A stretch of 64,000 bases of DNA from Methylophilus medardicus (lineage in GTDB: Bacteria; Pseudomonadota; Gammaproteobacteria; Burkholderiales; Methylophilaceae), in the NCBI RefSeq assembly GCF_006363955.1, contig NZ_CP040948.1, positions 1,612,001 to 1,676,000 of the forward strand. Reading direction: 5' to 3'. A model generated the notes under the pieces. That model made no database searches, had not been told where the DNA came from, and worked only from the letters and a program-made list of their open reading frames with translations. The first letter of the stretch is position 1. Each line of letters starts with the position of its first letter. Positions 27,411 through 34,416 of this stretch are shown piece by piece. Position numbers and translations under genes: made by a program.

Positions 27411-28442
27411 TCAATGTAAGCCCAGAGATTTAGGCGACAAAGTTGCCGCACTAAACTGAATATCCGCCCCGCTATGTTGCGCGTATTGTAAAAAACCCAA
27501 CACTTCAGGATGACTCAAGCGCAAGCCGTAGGCAATATAGGGGTATTCAGAGAGCGGGACCTGTTTTTGAAAAAATGACCACTGCGGACTGGGGTTGTAA
27601 AAACGCTCGACCAGACTGGTAATCGCCAATAACTCATATCGTCCGTGCGCATTGAGCAGCAACCATGGCCCACCAGAATCTCCCGCAGTAGGCATCGGAA
27701 TCGTATGGTCGTATTCGTTCAATGCGTTCAGGCGGTTCACAGCAAGCAATGCATGTTCGGCATGCACTAACGCTTGCGTATAGGCAAACTGCGTTTGCGC
27801 TTGCAGATGCAGCATTTCGTCTTTTTCACGGTAGGCTTTGGGTAATACCTGATAAAAATCAGATAAATCCGTGATCAGCTTGCGCTCACCGCAACGCGGA
27901 TGCCGCGTGTCGACCTCTCCGTAGCCATGCCCATAACCACAAATCATCAACTGATCGGGTAGACTATCCTCTAGTCGAATCGGCAAGGCATGAATCACGC
28001 CATTGACCCGTGCATCAAACACTAAGACAGCAATATCTTGGGTGATATTTTCAGCGACTGTTTCAAACGGCCGATAAAAAGCCTGCGTCATCTTGGGCGA
28101 ATCAATACCCAATAACGCAGGTTGGACAATCGCGAGCATGGGTAAGGATTGCGGGCCGGTGAGCCGCACCTCTTTCAGGCAATGCGCTGCGGTAATTAAC
28201 GTCAGCGGTTTGAGCCCTACGATGGCTGCACTGCAGATCGAATCGTAATATTCCCACTTTTCAACGGATTGTAAAAAATGTGCATGCTGAATCGTGAGCT
28301 TGACCGTAGAAATTGCGACCCCAGGAAAGGCCAATCCATGAATAATGGCCTGACTTGGCTGACCAATCGTTAATCCCATACACGCCACGACCAAGGGAAG
28401 CAGCCGTCTTAACCAAGCAATCGCCACCTGCGCGCTCTGCAT
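27411..28442 (-). CDS. secreted trypsin-like serine protease
   Basis: The 343-residue S1-type protease carries a signal sequence (about 1-32) and all three catalytic residues: His87 in LITAAHC, Asp136 in QDIAVLVFD and Ser256 in AGDSGGPW. The enzyme should work in the periplasm or outside the cell. Five cysteines (70, 88, 168 and 184 among the mature ones) allow disulfides. It follows the gene for a small secreted protein by 11 bases, so the two form an operon. It converges on the 541-residue protein gene with only 15 bases between stops and no terminator visible. Confidence 0.88.
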   Translation of the reverse strand: MQSAQVAIAWLRRLLPLVVACMGLTIGQPSQAIIHGLAFPGVAISTVKLTIQHAHFLQSVEKWEYYDSICSAAIVGLKPLTLITAAHCLKEVRLTGPQSLPMLAIVQPALLGIDSPKMTQAFYRPFETVAENITQDIAVLVFDARVNGVIHALPIRLEDSLPDQLMICGYGHGYGEVDTRHPRCGERKLITDLSDFYQVLPKAYREKDEMLHLQAQTQFAYTQALVHAEHALLAVNRLNALNEYDHTIPMPTAGDSGGPWLLLNAHGRYELLAITSLVERFYNPSPQWSFFQKQVPLSEYPYIAYGLRLSHPEVLGFLQYAQHSGADIQFSAATLSPKSLGLH

Positions 28443-28453
28443 CAGCGCCTGCC

Positions 28454-28930
28454 TTAGCGCAAACTTTTGTTGGCATTGTTTTTAAGCTCAATCGGGCCAA
28501 AACAACTTTCAAGGGAGGGGTCATCATCATCGCAGGCGATAAATCGACTGCCGTCCGGGGTAAACAACAAGAAACTGGTTTGCTCACTGCCCACTTTTGC
28601 GGTTTGCTGGTTACAGTCCTGCGAATGATTGGTCTGCGTCACTCGGTGGCTTAACTTAAAAAACCCCTGGGCATCCGGTTGCGGCGTGACCTCATAACGC
28701 GCCTCGAGCTGCTCGTCACCACTGCTAAACACCGCCGTACCGTCTTCTTTAAACCAATAGGTTTCAAGGCAGTGCGTGTCTGGCAACGTTGATTCCCAAT
28801 AGCCGATTAAAGGATGCTTAAGCGATCTTGGATCGCTGTCTGCGCGCGTTGCCAGCCCAATAAAAAGCAGAGTTGCAGCAAGCATGCATCGTATCCATGC
28901 CGCCTTATGATTGTTTCGTTGACCACGCAT
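28454..28930 (-). CDS. small exported protein of unknown function
   Basis: The 158-residue protein has a basic start and hydrophobic core (about 12-28) that form a signal peptide. The mature part contains a lipocalin-like opening, LIGYWESTLPDTHCLETYWFKEDGT, partly like small proteins that sense or bind ligands, and four cysteines. I cannot name the family. CTGGAGGGTGTC before the ATG is a strong ribosome site. It is the first gene of the unit with the trypsin-like protease, so it may be that enzyme's inhibitor, chaperone or substrate; this is inference. Confidence 0.7.
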   Translation of the reverse strand: MRGQRNNHKAAWIRCMLAATLLFIGLATRADSDPRSLKHPLIGYWESTLPDTHCLETYWFKEDGTAVFSSGDEQLEARYEVTPQPDAQGFFKLSHRVTQTNHSQDCNQQTAKVGSEQTSFLLFTPDGSRFIACDDDDPSLESCFGPIELKNNANKSLR

Positions 28931-29070
28931 GACACCCTCCAGACTTGAAATAAGCGAATGCAGTCAGCCATTGTGATAGAGAAATCCGCCCAGGCACCAG
29001 TGAATGATTCCCGACATCACCGGCCAGCTCTCCCTGAGCAGCGCATTTAAAAGTGACCCCCAATCGGCAT

Positions 29071-29100
29071 AAAAAAACCCCGGACAGGACCGGGGTTTTT
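29071..29100 (-). terminator. efp terminator
   Basis: CCCCGG (29078-29083) pairs with CCGGGG (29090-29095) and is extended by flanking A and T runs on both sides, giving a stem from about 29073 to 29100. It lies 17 bases after the efp stop and could work on both strands. Confidence 0.92.
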
Positions 29101-29116
29101 GTGCAGAAAAGCAGAT

Positions 29117-29677
29117 TTACTTCATCACACGGTTACGGTATTCACCAGTACGCGTGTCGATTTCAATCTTGTCGCCTTGGTTTACAAACAGCGGCACTGG
29201 AATTTCAAAACCAGAGCCGATCTTGGCAGGCTTCATGACCTTTCCGGATGTATCGCCCTTCACAGCGGGTTCGGTGTAAGTGATTTCACGCACAACGGTG
29301 GTTGGCAATTCGATTGAAATCGCTTTGCCATCATAGAAACGGACTTCACAAGGCATCCCATCTTCCAGGTATGGCAGTGCATCTTCCATAAACTCAGCGT
29401 CAACATCGTACTGGTTATACTCAGCATCCATAAACACATAGGTTGGGTCTGCAAAATAAGAGTACGTCACTTCTTTCTTTTCTAATACGATGACATCAAA
29501 CTTGTCTTGCGCGTTGTAAACGTTTTCGCTTGGCGCTTCGGTTAACAAGTTTTTCATTTTCATTTTCACCACAGCCGCATTACGGCCGGATTTGTTATAT
29601 TCGGTTTTTACAACAACCATCGGGTCGTTGCCAATCATCACTACGTTGCCAACGCGGAGCTCTTGAGCGATTTTCAT
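29117..29677 (-). CDS. efp: translation elongation factor P (arginine-32 type)
   Basis: The 186-residue protein has the three beta-barrel domains of EF-P, which relieves ribosome stalling at polyproline. The loop that enters the peptidyl transferase centre reads YNKSGRNAA with Arg32 at the tip. In this subgroup Arg32 is rhamnosylated by EarP, and the earP gene is next to it. The C-terminal domain shows the conserved TGEYRNRV. Length is normal. It lies 41 bases after earP on the same strand and ends at a strong terminator. Confidence 0.97.
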   Translation of the reverse strand: MKIAQELRVGNVVMIGNDPMVVVKTEYNKSGRNAAVVKMKMKNLLTEAPSENVYNAQDKFDVIVLEKKEVTYSYFADPTYVFMDAEYNQYDVDAEFMEDALPYLEDGMPCEVRFYDGKAISIELPTTVVREITYTEPAVKGDTSGKVMKPAKIGSGFEIPVPLFVNQGDKIEIDTRTGEYRNRVMK

Positions 29678-29718
29678 AAATAAGCCTTAATTTGTATGCG
29701 GGATTTGAAAGCGCCGAA

Positions 29719-30825
29719 TTATACCCGATGTGCGAGGCATTTCTCAATAAAAATCACCAAGTTAGTGACCAAATCTGCTTGTTGGGATTGCCGTGTTTTA
29801 AAGGCCGTTGCATGGTGGCTAATCTGTGGCCACGCCTGCAGTAATGCCTGCCAGTGCTCAGTCTGCCATGTCCCTTGCGCCCAGGCTAACATGGCATTGC
29901 GCAAACTATGTTCGGCTGTGGTGCCGGTGGACAATGGCAGGTAATGATCCATAAACGCCTCTAGCTTGCGCAAATGGGTGTCTTCGCTCTGTTGATAGGG
30001 TTGCCATATCATCGGCTTGCCTGCCCAAAGTGCTCGAATCCAGCTATCTTCACCACGCACAAAATTAAAGTCACATAACGTAAGCAAGCGATCGTAATCG
30101 GGTTGCGACAAAAACGGCAAGATGTAATAAGTGCAGTTTTGACGCGCAATACGCTCCCCCACTTGCAATTTGCTGACGCCTAGTGTGTCAGCCAGCATTG
30201 GCGCGATGGTTTCTGGCACCAATAAGCGTACTGGGTTCAGAGAATGTTGCAGACTTTCCACCAGTGCCGCGAGTGGTGCATGCGCATAGCAAAACAGCGA
30301 TAAGGTGAGCAGATCCGGGGCAGCGGTCAAGCCTACCGCTTGCCATTGCGCATCGGCTTGTAACGCAGGCAAAGACGCTTCACGTAACAATCCGCCGGTC
30401 GCTGGGGTAAAGCCCGGGTAAAAAAAATAGCGCACGAGACCATTGGCCTGTGGCGAGGGCTGGGCATGAAAGCTTTCAACCCATGGTTCGGCAGACAAGT
30501 AATCGACATTCAACCAAATTGATCGCTGGCGCAGCATGGCTTGCTGATACGCCGCAGGAAGCTCACAACCAAAGGTTTCGATGACGACGTCTGCCGCTTG
30601 GGTGAACGCTGCTGTTGCATGCCAATGTTGTAAAGTAATGCGCGGATGCCCTACCACAGCAAACTGTTTGGCCAGTGCAACATCATCTACCCACAGCTGA
30701 ATCGTCACCCCATATTCACTGGCCAGCTGCTGGGCTAAACGCCAGCTGACACCAATATCGCCGAAGTTATCGACAATTTTGCAAAAAATATCCACGCGGG
30801 AAGGCATGAATGCAGACAAATGCAT
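29719..30825 (-). CDS. earP: EF-P arginine rhamnosyltransferase EarP
   Basis: The 368-residue GT-B glycosyltransferase moves rhamnose from dTDP-rhamnose to Arg32 of EF-P. The conserved N-terminal IFCKIVDNFGDIGVSWRLA contains the catalytic Asp region, and the nucleotide-binding C-terminal half contains FNFVRGEDSWIRALWAGKPMIWQ (partly quoted: RGEDSWIRA). Start is either the ATG at 30825 or that at 30807; neither has a strong ribosome site. It lies directly upstream of its substrate gene efp, the usual arrangement in this subgroup. Confidence 0.95.
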   Translation of the reverse strand: MHLSAFMPSRVDIFCKIVDNFGDIGVSWRLAQQLASEYGVTIQLWVDDVALAKQFAVVGHPRITLQHWHATAAFTQAADVVIETFGCELPAAYQQAMLRQRSIWLNVDYLSAEPWVESFHAQPSPQANGLVRYFFYPGFTPATGGLLREASLPALQADAQWQAVGLTAAPDLLTLSLFCYAHAPLAALVESLQHSLNPVRLLVPETIAPMLADTLGVSKLQVGERIARQNCTYYILPFLSQPDYDRLLTLCDFNFVRGEDSWIRALWAGKPMIWQPYQQSEDTHLRKLEAFMDHYLPLSTGTTAEHSLRNAMLAWAQGTWQTEHWQALLQAWPQISHHATAFKTRQSQQADLVTNLVIFIEKCLAHRV

Positions 30826-30881
30826 AGTGAACAGCCGCAGCTCGTTGAATCAAAGGGGTTAGTGTAACCGAAGCAAGCTGA

Positions 30882-31397
30882 CTAAGCTTGCTCAGCCATC
30901 AATGCAGAGGTGTCGGCGGTTTTGAGCCAGGTGAGCTGCAACACTTTGGCGTCAGTAGAGGCGCGGTGTTGCTGTAATGCGAAGGTTTCGCGGACGCTTA
31001 GCTTGGTGTCATGCCACAGCGCTTTTTGTGCGGGACTCAACGTCAGCCCTAAATCCTCAAGTTTGAAGTTAGGGCTCAAACCAGCGGCTTCATACAAACT
31101 GTGTAACCAAACGAAATCTTGGTACCAACCGTCGGTATAGACGGTTTTACCGGCAAATACATGATTCAAGTGCAACGCGATTTCGCGCGCGGTTTGACCA
31201 AACGCCTCTAGCGATTGGCGCGACTGCTGGTGCAGTTTTTCTGCTTCAGAGTCCCAATGCAGCCAATCGGCATGCGGTTGCACTTGTGCACTCCACGGAT
31301 GGCCAATGGCATCGACGTAACCGATTTCGACTGGGTAACTACCCACGCCAAAGCCGGACGCTTCAATATCTAAAATAATCGGGGGGCTCATATGCAT
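30882..31397 (-). CDS. DnaQ-like 3'-5' exonuclease-fold protein
   Basis: The 171-residue protein opens with IILDIEASGFG, the DxE motif of DEDDh exonucleases, followed by PVEIGYV. Later acidic positions are TDGWYQDFVWL and the HRASTDAKVL segment, which supplies the His and last Asp. The substrate is unknown. It is shorter than the DnaQ epsilon subunit and lacks the polymerase-binding tail. It is on the same strand as earP with a 56-base gap, and no terminator is visible between them. Confidence 0.8.
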   Translation of the reverse strand: MHMSPPIILDIEASGFGVGSYPVEIGYVDAIGHPWSAQVQPHADWLHWDSEAEKLHQQSRQSLEAFGQTAREIALHLNHVFAGKTVYTDGWYQDFVWLHSLYEAAGLSPNFKLEDLGLTLSPAQKALWHDTKLSVRETFALQQHRASTDAKVLQLTWLKTADTSALMAEQA

Positions 31398-31514
31398 TTG
31401 CGTATTGTGTATAAGCTAGTCATCGTCAAAACAACAGCTTTCTTTAATTTGAGGCAATTATACGCAGTTTGCTGCGCTTCAATTGGCTTAAAACGATGTA
31501 TTTTCAAGCGCTTA

Positions 31515-31549
31515 TCAACATACAGCCACACCAGATGGCTGTATGTTGA
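31515..31549. terminator. perfect 14-base hairpin after the metal unit
   Basis: TCAACATACAGCCA (31515-31528) pairs perfectly with TGGCTGTATGTTGA (31536-31549) around seven bases. It stands 8 bases after the stop of the MerT-like gene on the minus strand. No T run follows on that strand, so it may be a Rho-dependent end or a 3' protective hairpin. The rest of the gap 31398-31514 shows nothing else. Confidence 0.6.
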
Positions 31550-31556
31550 ACTCAGT

Positions 31557-31949
31557 TTAAACCAATAACAACGGGGCTAAAAAGGCAAAGAAGCAGCCAA
31601 TCAAAAACAATCCCACCGAGAGCCAGTAAATCCAAAGGCTCTGCTGCCGCGTTCGACTACACAGCGCCGCTAATTGCACGTCCGTTGGGCAAGGCAATAA
31701 GCGGGCTCGCCATTGCAACCAACCAGCGCACAACAGCATGACGCCGGCAATGCCAAATACCCACGGCTTATGTTCACTGATCCAAATTAACTGTGGAAAC
31801 TGACTGATCAGGCTGGTTAAAGTAGCCACAGAACCAATCGCCACCAAGGTCGCCGGCAAGGCGCAACAAATCAAGGTCGAGCCGCTGGTCAACAGCGACA
31901 ACACATTGAGGCGCTTGGTGGTCTGCAACTGATTGATTTCGGCCACCAT
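31557..31949 (-). CDS. MerT/MerC-like small membrane metal transporter
   Basis: A 130-residue protein with about three membrane helices. The first contains a Cys-Cys pair followed by proline (TLICCALPATLVAIG), the arrangement used by mercury transporters to hand metal across the membrane. Another Cys occurs in the loop LLPCPTD and one in ALCSR. It overlaps the MerP-like gene by one base, with its ATG formed on the TAA stop (TAATG), so translation is coupled. The metal is not known; copper or mercury are both possible, and no mercuric reductase or MerR is nearby. Confidence 0.75.
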   Translation of the reverse strand: MVAEINQLQTTKRLNVLSLLTSGSTLICCALPATLVAIGSVATLTSLISQFPQLIWISEHKPWVFGIAGVMLLCAGWLQWRARLLPCPTDVQLAALCSRTRQQSLWIYWLSVGLFLIGCFFAFLAPLLLV

Positions 31950-32290
31950 TACTTCACGCCTGCTTTGTCGGCTTTGGCTACCTCTGCCTGTATCGCATCC
32001 ACAGTCTGGCTGACCCGCTCCATTTTACTGACCGAGTAGCCTGCATCTTGAATGACTTTACTAAAGGCCTCATTGCTAACGTCTTGGCCTTCTTTGAGTT
32101 GTAAAGCCACCACCCGGCTTTTGAGGTCAACGAATGCCGCTTGCTTCTGTGGCAGCGCATTGAGTTTTTTCTCGATGCCTTTGGCACAAAATGCGCACAC
32201 CATGCCGTTGACTTCGGCCTTAATGGTAGTGACGGCAAACGCCGCAGGCGTCATGATTGAGAACAACAAAGCAATCAAATATTTTTTCAT
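31949..32290 (-). CDS. periplasmic heavy-metal-associated (MerP-like) protein
   Basis: The 113-residue protein has a signal peptide (about 1-19) and an HMA domain with the metal-binding motif GMVCAFCAKGIEKKL, a variant of GMTCxxC. A C-terminal helical extension of about 30 residues beyond the HMA fold is unusual for MerP. It should bind a soft metal in the periplasm and pass it to the co-translated membrane protein. It lies 27 bases after the outer-membrane protein gene. Confidence 0.85.
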   Translation of the reverse strand: MKKYLIALLFSIMTPAAFAVTTIKAEVNGMVCAFCAKGIEKKLNALPQKQAAFVDLKSRVVALQLKEGQDVSNEAFSKVIQDAGYSVSKMERVSQTVDAIQAEVAKADKAGVK

Positions 32291-32317
32291 TTCAGTATCC
32301 TTTAAAAATTTAATGGG

Positions 32318-32974
32318 TTAAAACACAAACATGGCATTCAGGCGCGGCGCAAAGCCCTCCCCTTGCCAAGGATTGGTGATCCCAAATTCAAGAAAATAGT
32401 GTTTGTTAATCAGTCGAATCGCCGGTGTGATTTGAAGACCGGGATCGTTGTTGCGCATGGTCTTGGCTTCCAGCACAAACCAAGGCTGGGTTTGATTAAA
32501 TCCGGTTTCATAGAAGGAGAATCCAGCTTGCAGCGCCGCCGTATCGTAGTTCATCTGCGGCGCACGGATCATACGGGCCTTGGCTAAAAAATATAGCCGG
32601 GTAGATTCCGCATCAAATTGCAGGCTGGGCGTGTAAGCAAAGCCGTCAAATTGGCCTCGCGCTTCGCCAACGCTGCCGTTGAACCATACATTGGCTTGTG
32701 CCGCAGGCATGTTCCAGCGTTTGATCAGACCGGTGTAATTGATGCCAGAAATAGTGGTGGCCTGCTCGCCCTTGCCGGACATGCGCATCTGTTCAACCCC
32801 GATAGCATGCCCGAGTGCAGGCGAGTAATTCAACATCCATTCTTGGTTATAGCGACCGATTTCGGTCATGAGCATGGCACTGTCTTCAAAGCCCATCAAT
32901 GCCGCCGCGTGCGTTGACCATGACAATTGGCTGAGCAGTAATGTGCCGAGTGCAACCTGAAGTTGCTTAAACAT
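32318..32974 (-). CDS. putative outer-membrane protein of the metal unit
   Basis: The 218-residue protein has a signal peptide (about 1-22, ending HAAA) and a beta-rich mature part that ends in an aromatic MFVF, typical of barrel proteins. The family is unnamed to me. Residues 27-60 contain EDSAMLMTEIGRYNQEWMLNYS (partly quoted). I chose the ATG at 32974, which has AGGAGG four bases before it, over an upstream frame to 32995. Its place between a His/Cys-rich protein and the MerP-like gene suggests a role in metal passage across the outer membrane. That is inference. Confidence 0.72.
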   Translation of the reverse strand: MFKQLQVALGTLLLSQLSWSTHAAALMGFEDSAMLMTEIGRYNQEWMLNYSPALGHAIGVEQMRMSGKGEQATTISGINYTGLIKRWNMPAAQANVWFNGSVGEARGQFDGFAYTPSLQFDAESTRLYFLAKARMIRAPQMNYDTAALQAGFSFYETGFNQTQPWFVLEAKTMRNNDPGLQITPAIRLINKHYFLEFGITNPWQGEGFAPRLNAMFVF

Positions 32975-33028
32975 AAAACCTCCTAATTCAATCAAACAAA
33001 CATCCGGTAGACGGATTTATCCTGTTCG

Positions 33029-33406
33029 CTAGCTGAATATGGGTGGTTTAATCGCGGGTGGGTAGGTTTGTGTATGCACAGGATCCGCCTCAAACAATGG
33101 CGTCGAGGTAGGTTGTGCAGAGAGGATGACTTGCGGAAAGGTGTTTAAGTGCGCCAACCCAGCACTCACCAAACAAAAGCCGCACACAGTGCAATGATGC
33201 GACATGGGCGCTTGGTGCGGTGGGCTGTGTTGCGCGGTTGCTTGCGTATGGGCATGCTCGGCCGCATGCTGATGGCAAGGCATCTGCCTATCTACGGTGG
33301 TGCTTAGTGACTGTTGTGCGAGCGCCATTTGCAATGACATGACGTTGGCGGCCATGACAAAACAGGGCAGCCACAAAATCAATAATAAGCAAATATGTTT
33401 ACGCAT
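33029..33406 (-). CDS. His/Cys-rich small exported protein, DUF2946-like
   Basis: A 125-residue protein with a hydrophobic N-terminal helix, then a mature part with an unusual density of histidine (HQHAAEHAHTQATAQHSPPHQ) and a CTVCGFCL motif. These would bind copper or a similar metal. The tail ends YPPAIKPPIFS, like DUF2946 proteins. The ATG at 33406 is used; a TTG at 33412 is the only longer option. It is the first gene of the four-gene metal unit. A sigma-70-like promoter lies so close that the mRNA may be nearly leaderless. Confidence 0.72.
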   Translation of the reverse strand: MRKHICLLLILWLPCFVMAANVMSLQMALAQQSLSTTVDRQMPCHQHAAEHAHTQATAQHSPPHQAPMSHHCTVCGFCLVSAGLAHLNTFPQVILSAQPTSTPLFEADPVHTQTYPPAIKPPIFS

Positions 33407-33414
33407 ATACAATT

Positions 33415-33443
33415 AAGATAAAGCAATCGGCAGATTAGTTCAA
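33415..33443 (-). promoter_or_regulatory. sigma-70-like promoter of the metal unit
   Basis: On the minus strand TTGAAC (33443-33438) is followed after 17 bases by TATCTT (33420-33415). The expected start of transcription, 6-8 bases on, falls within 0-3 bases of the ATG at 33406. The unit would then be transcribed separately from greB, whose stop is at 33466, and start with a leaderless message. Confidence 0.5.
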
Positions 33444-33465
33444 GTCAGCAGTGCAATGATTTGTT

Positions 33466-33948
33466 TTATATGTAACGAATATCAATAATTTCATATTCTG
33501 TTTCAGCGCTGGGCGTCATCACACGAACCGCGTCGCCCAAGCGTTTACTGAGTAAGGCTTTTGCCATGGGGGATACCCATGAAATAAAGCCTTGTGAAGG
33601 ATCCAGCTCGTCTTGACCCACAATCCTTACCGTCATTTCAGTGTCATCACTCAGGTTAAACAGGGTGACCCACGCGCCAAAGAAAACTTGCTCGGTATTG
33701 GTCTGCGTGTTGCTGTAGACGATTTCTGCCGCATCCATCCGTTTGGTCAAAAAACGGATCCGTGAATCAATCTGCCGCAAGCGCTTTTTGCCGTAGATGT
33801 AATCGCCATTCTCGCTGCGGTCGCCGTTGCCGGCGGCCCAGCTCACTACGCGCACCACTTCGGGCCGATCCACTTTAATCAAGAATTGAAATTCTTTTTC
33901 GAGCGCAGCATAGCCCTCTGGCGTAATGTAATTTTTGAGATCAGCCAT
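33466..33948 (-). CDS. greB: transcription elongation factor GreB
   Basis: The 160-residue factor restarts backtracked RNA polymerase by stimulating transcript cleavage. The N-terminal coiled coil tip carries the acidic pair in NGDRSENGDYIYGKKRLRQID (partly quoted: GDRSENGDYIYGK), and the C-terminal FKBP-like domain contains ISWVSPMAKALLSKRLGD. The KKRLRQIDSRIRFL stretch distinguishes GreB from GreA. The start overlaps the stop of the upstream membrane protein gene by one base. Confidence 0.95.
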   Translation of the reverse strand: MADLKNYITPEGYAALEKEFQFLIKVDRPEVVRVVSWAAGNGDRSENGDYIYGKKRLRQIDSRIRFLTKRMDAAEIVYSNTQTNTEQVFFGAWVTLFNLSDDTEMTVRIVGQDELDPSQGFISWVSPMAKALLSKRLGDAVRVMTPSAETEYEIIDIRYI

Positions 33949-34325
33949 CAGTCTTCTTCGACTTCTTCCACTGCATACACATAATGACTTGTTTCACCGA
34001 AGCAAGTTGAAGGCACGCCCTTGTGCTCTTTATACATGACACGTACCCGCTCACCCGCCAATTGATTCACTTGGCTGATCACCGCGGGATCACGCACCGT
34101 AAAGTAAAACTTTTCTGCCTGTGTGCCGGGCACAGTGACCAACACCAGCTCGCCTTCCCAGGTTTTACATACCCAGCCCTTGTGCGAGAGTTTTTGCACA
34201 TAGCCGATCCGCTCGCCATCAGAATAAACCCAGCTCAAGCTGGCCCAGGTATACAAACCCAAAAGGACCACGGGTAGCAGAATCAGCCAAAAAATCCATT
34301 TTAAAAACTTGGCAAAAGCAGACAT
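33948..34325 (-). CDS. small inner-membrane protein of unknown function
   Basis: A 125-residue protein with one N-terminal membrane helix (about 9-28) and a soluble part with two cysteines (CKTWEG and STCFGE). Similar proteins in betaproteobacteria carry misleading database names such as 6-phosphogluconate dehydrogenase; nothing here supports that enzyme. It overlaps greB by one base, so the two are translationally coupled. Function unknown. Confidence 0.75.
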   Translation of the reverse strand: MSAFAKFLKWIFWLILLPVVLLGLYTWASLSWVYSDGERIGYVQKLSHKGWVCKTWEGELVLVTVPGTQAEKFYFTVRDPAVISQVNQLAGERVRVMYKEHKGVPSTCFGETSHYVYAVEEVEED

Positions 34326-34364
34326 GTCAGGACTCCAAAAGTTTTTTATCGTTTGCTGATCGCA

Positions 34365-34394
34365 TTATCTTATAAAATGTTGTGGTTAAGATAA
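34365..34394. repeat. inverted repeat between divergent genes
   Basis: TTATCTTA (34365-34372) is mirrored by TAAGATAA (34387-34394) with a 14-base spacer. It lies in the 91-base gap between the greB unit and the addB-like gene, so it could be a shared operator. Confidence 0.35.
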
Positions 34395-34416
34395 CAATTC
34401 ACACATATACGCACTC

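Noticed and set aside
31557-32290. Classical mercury resistance (mer) operon
   Set aside because: MerP- and MerT-like proteins are present, but no MerR, MerA or MerB is found, and the flanking genes are different.
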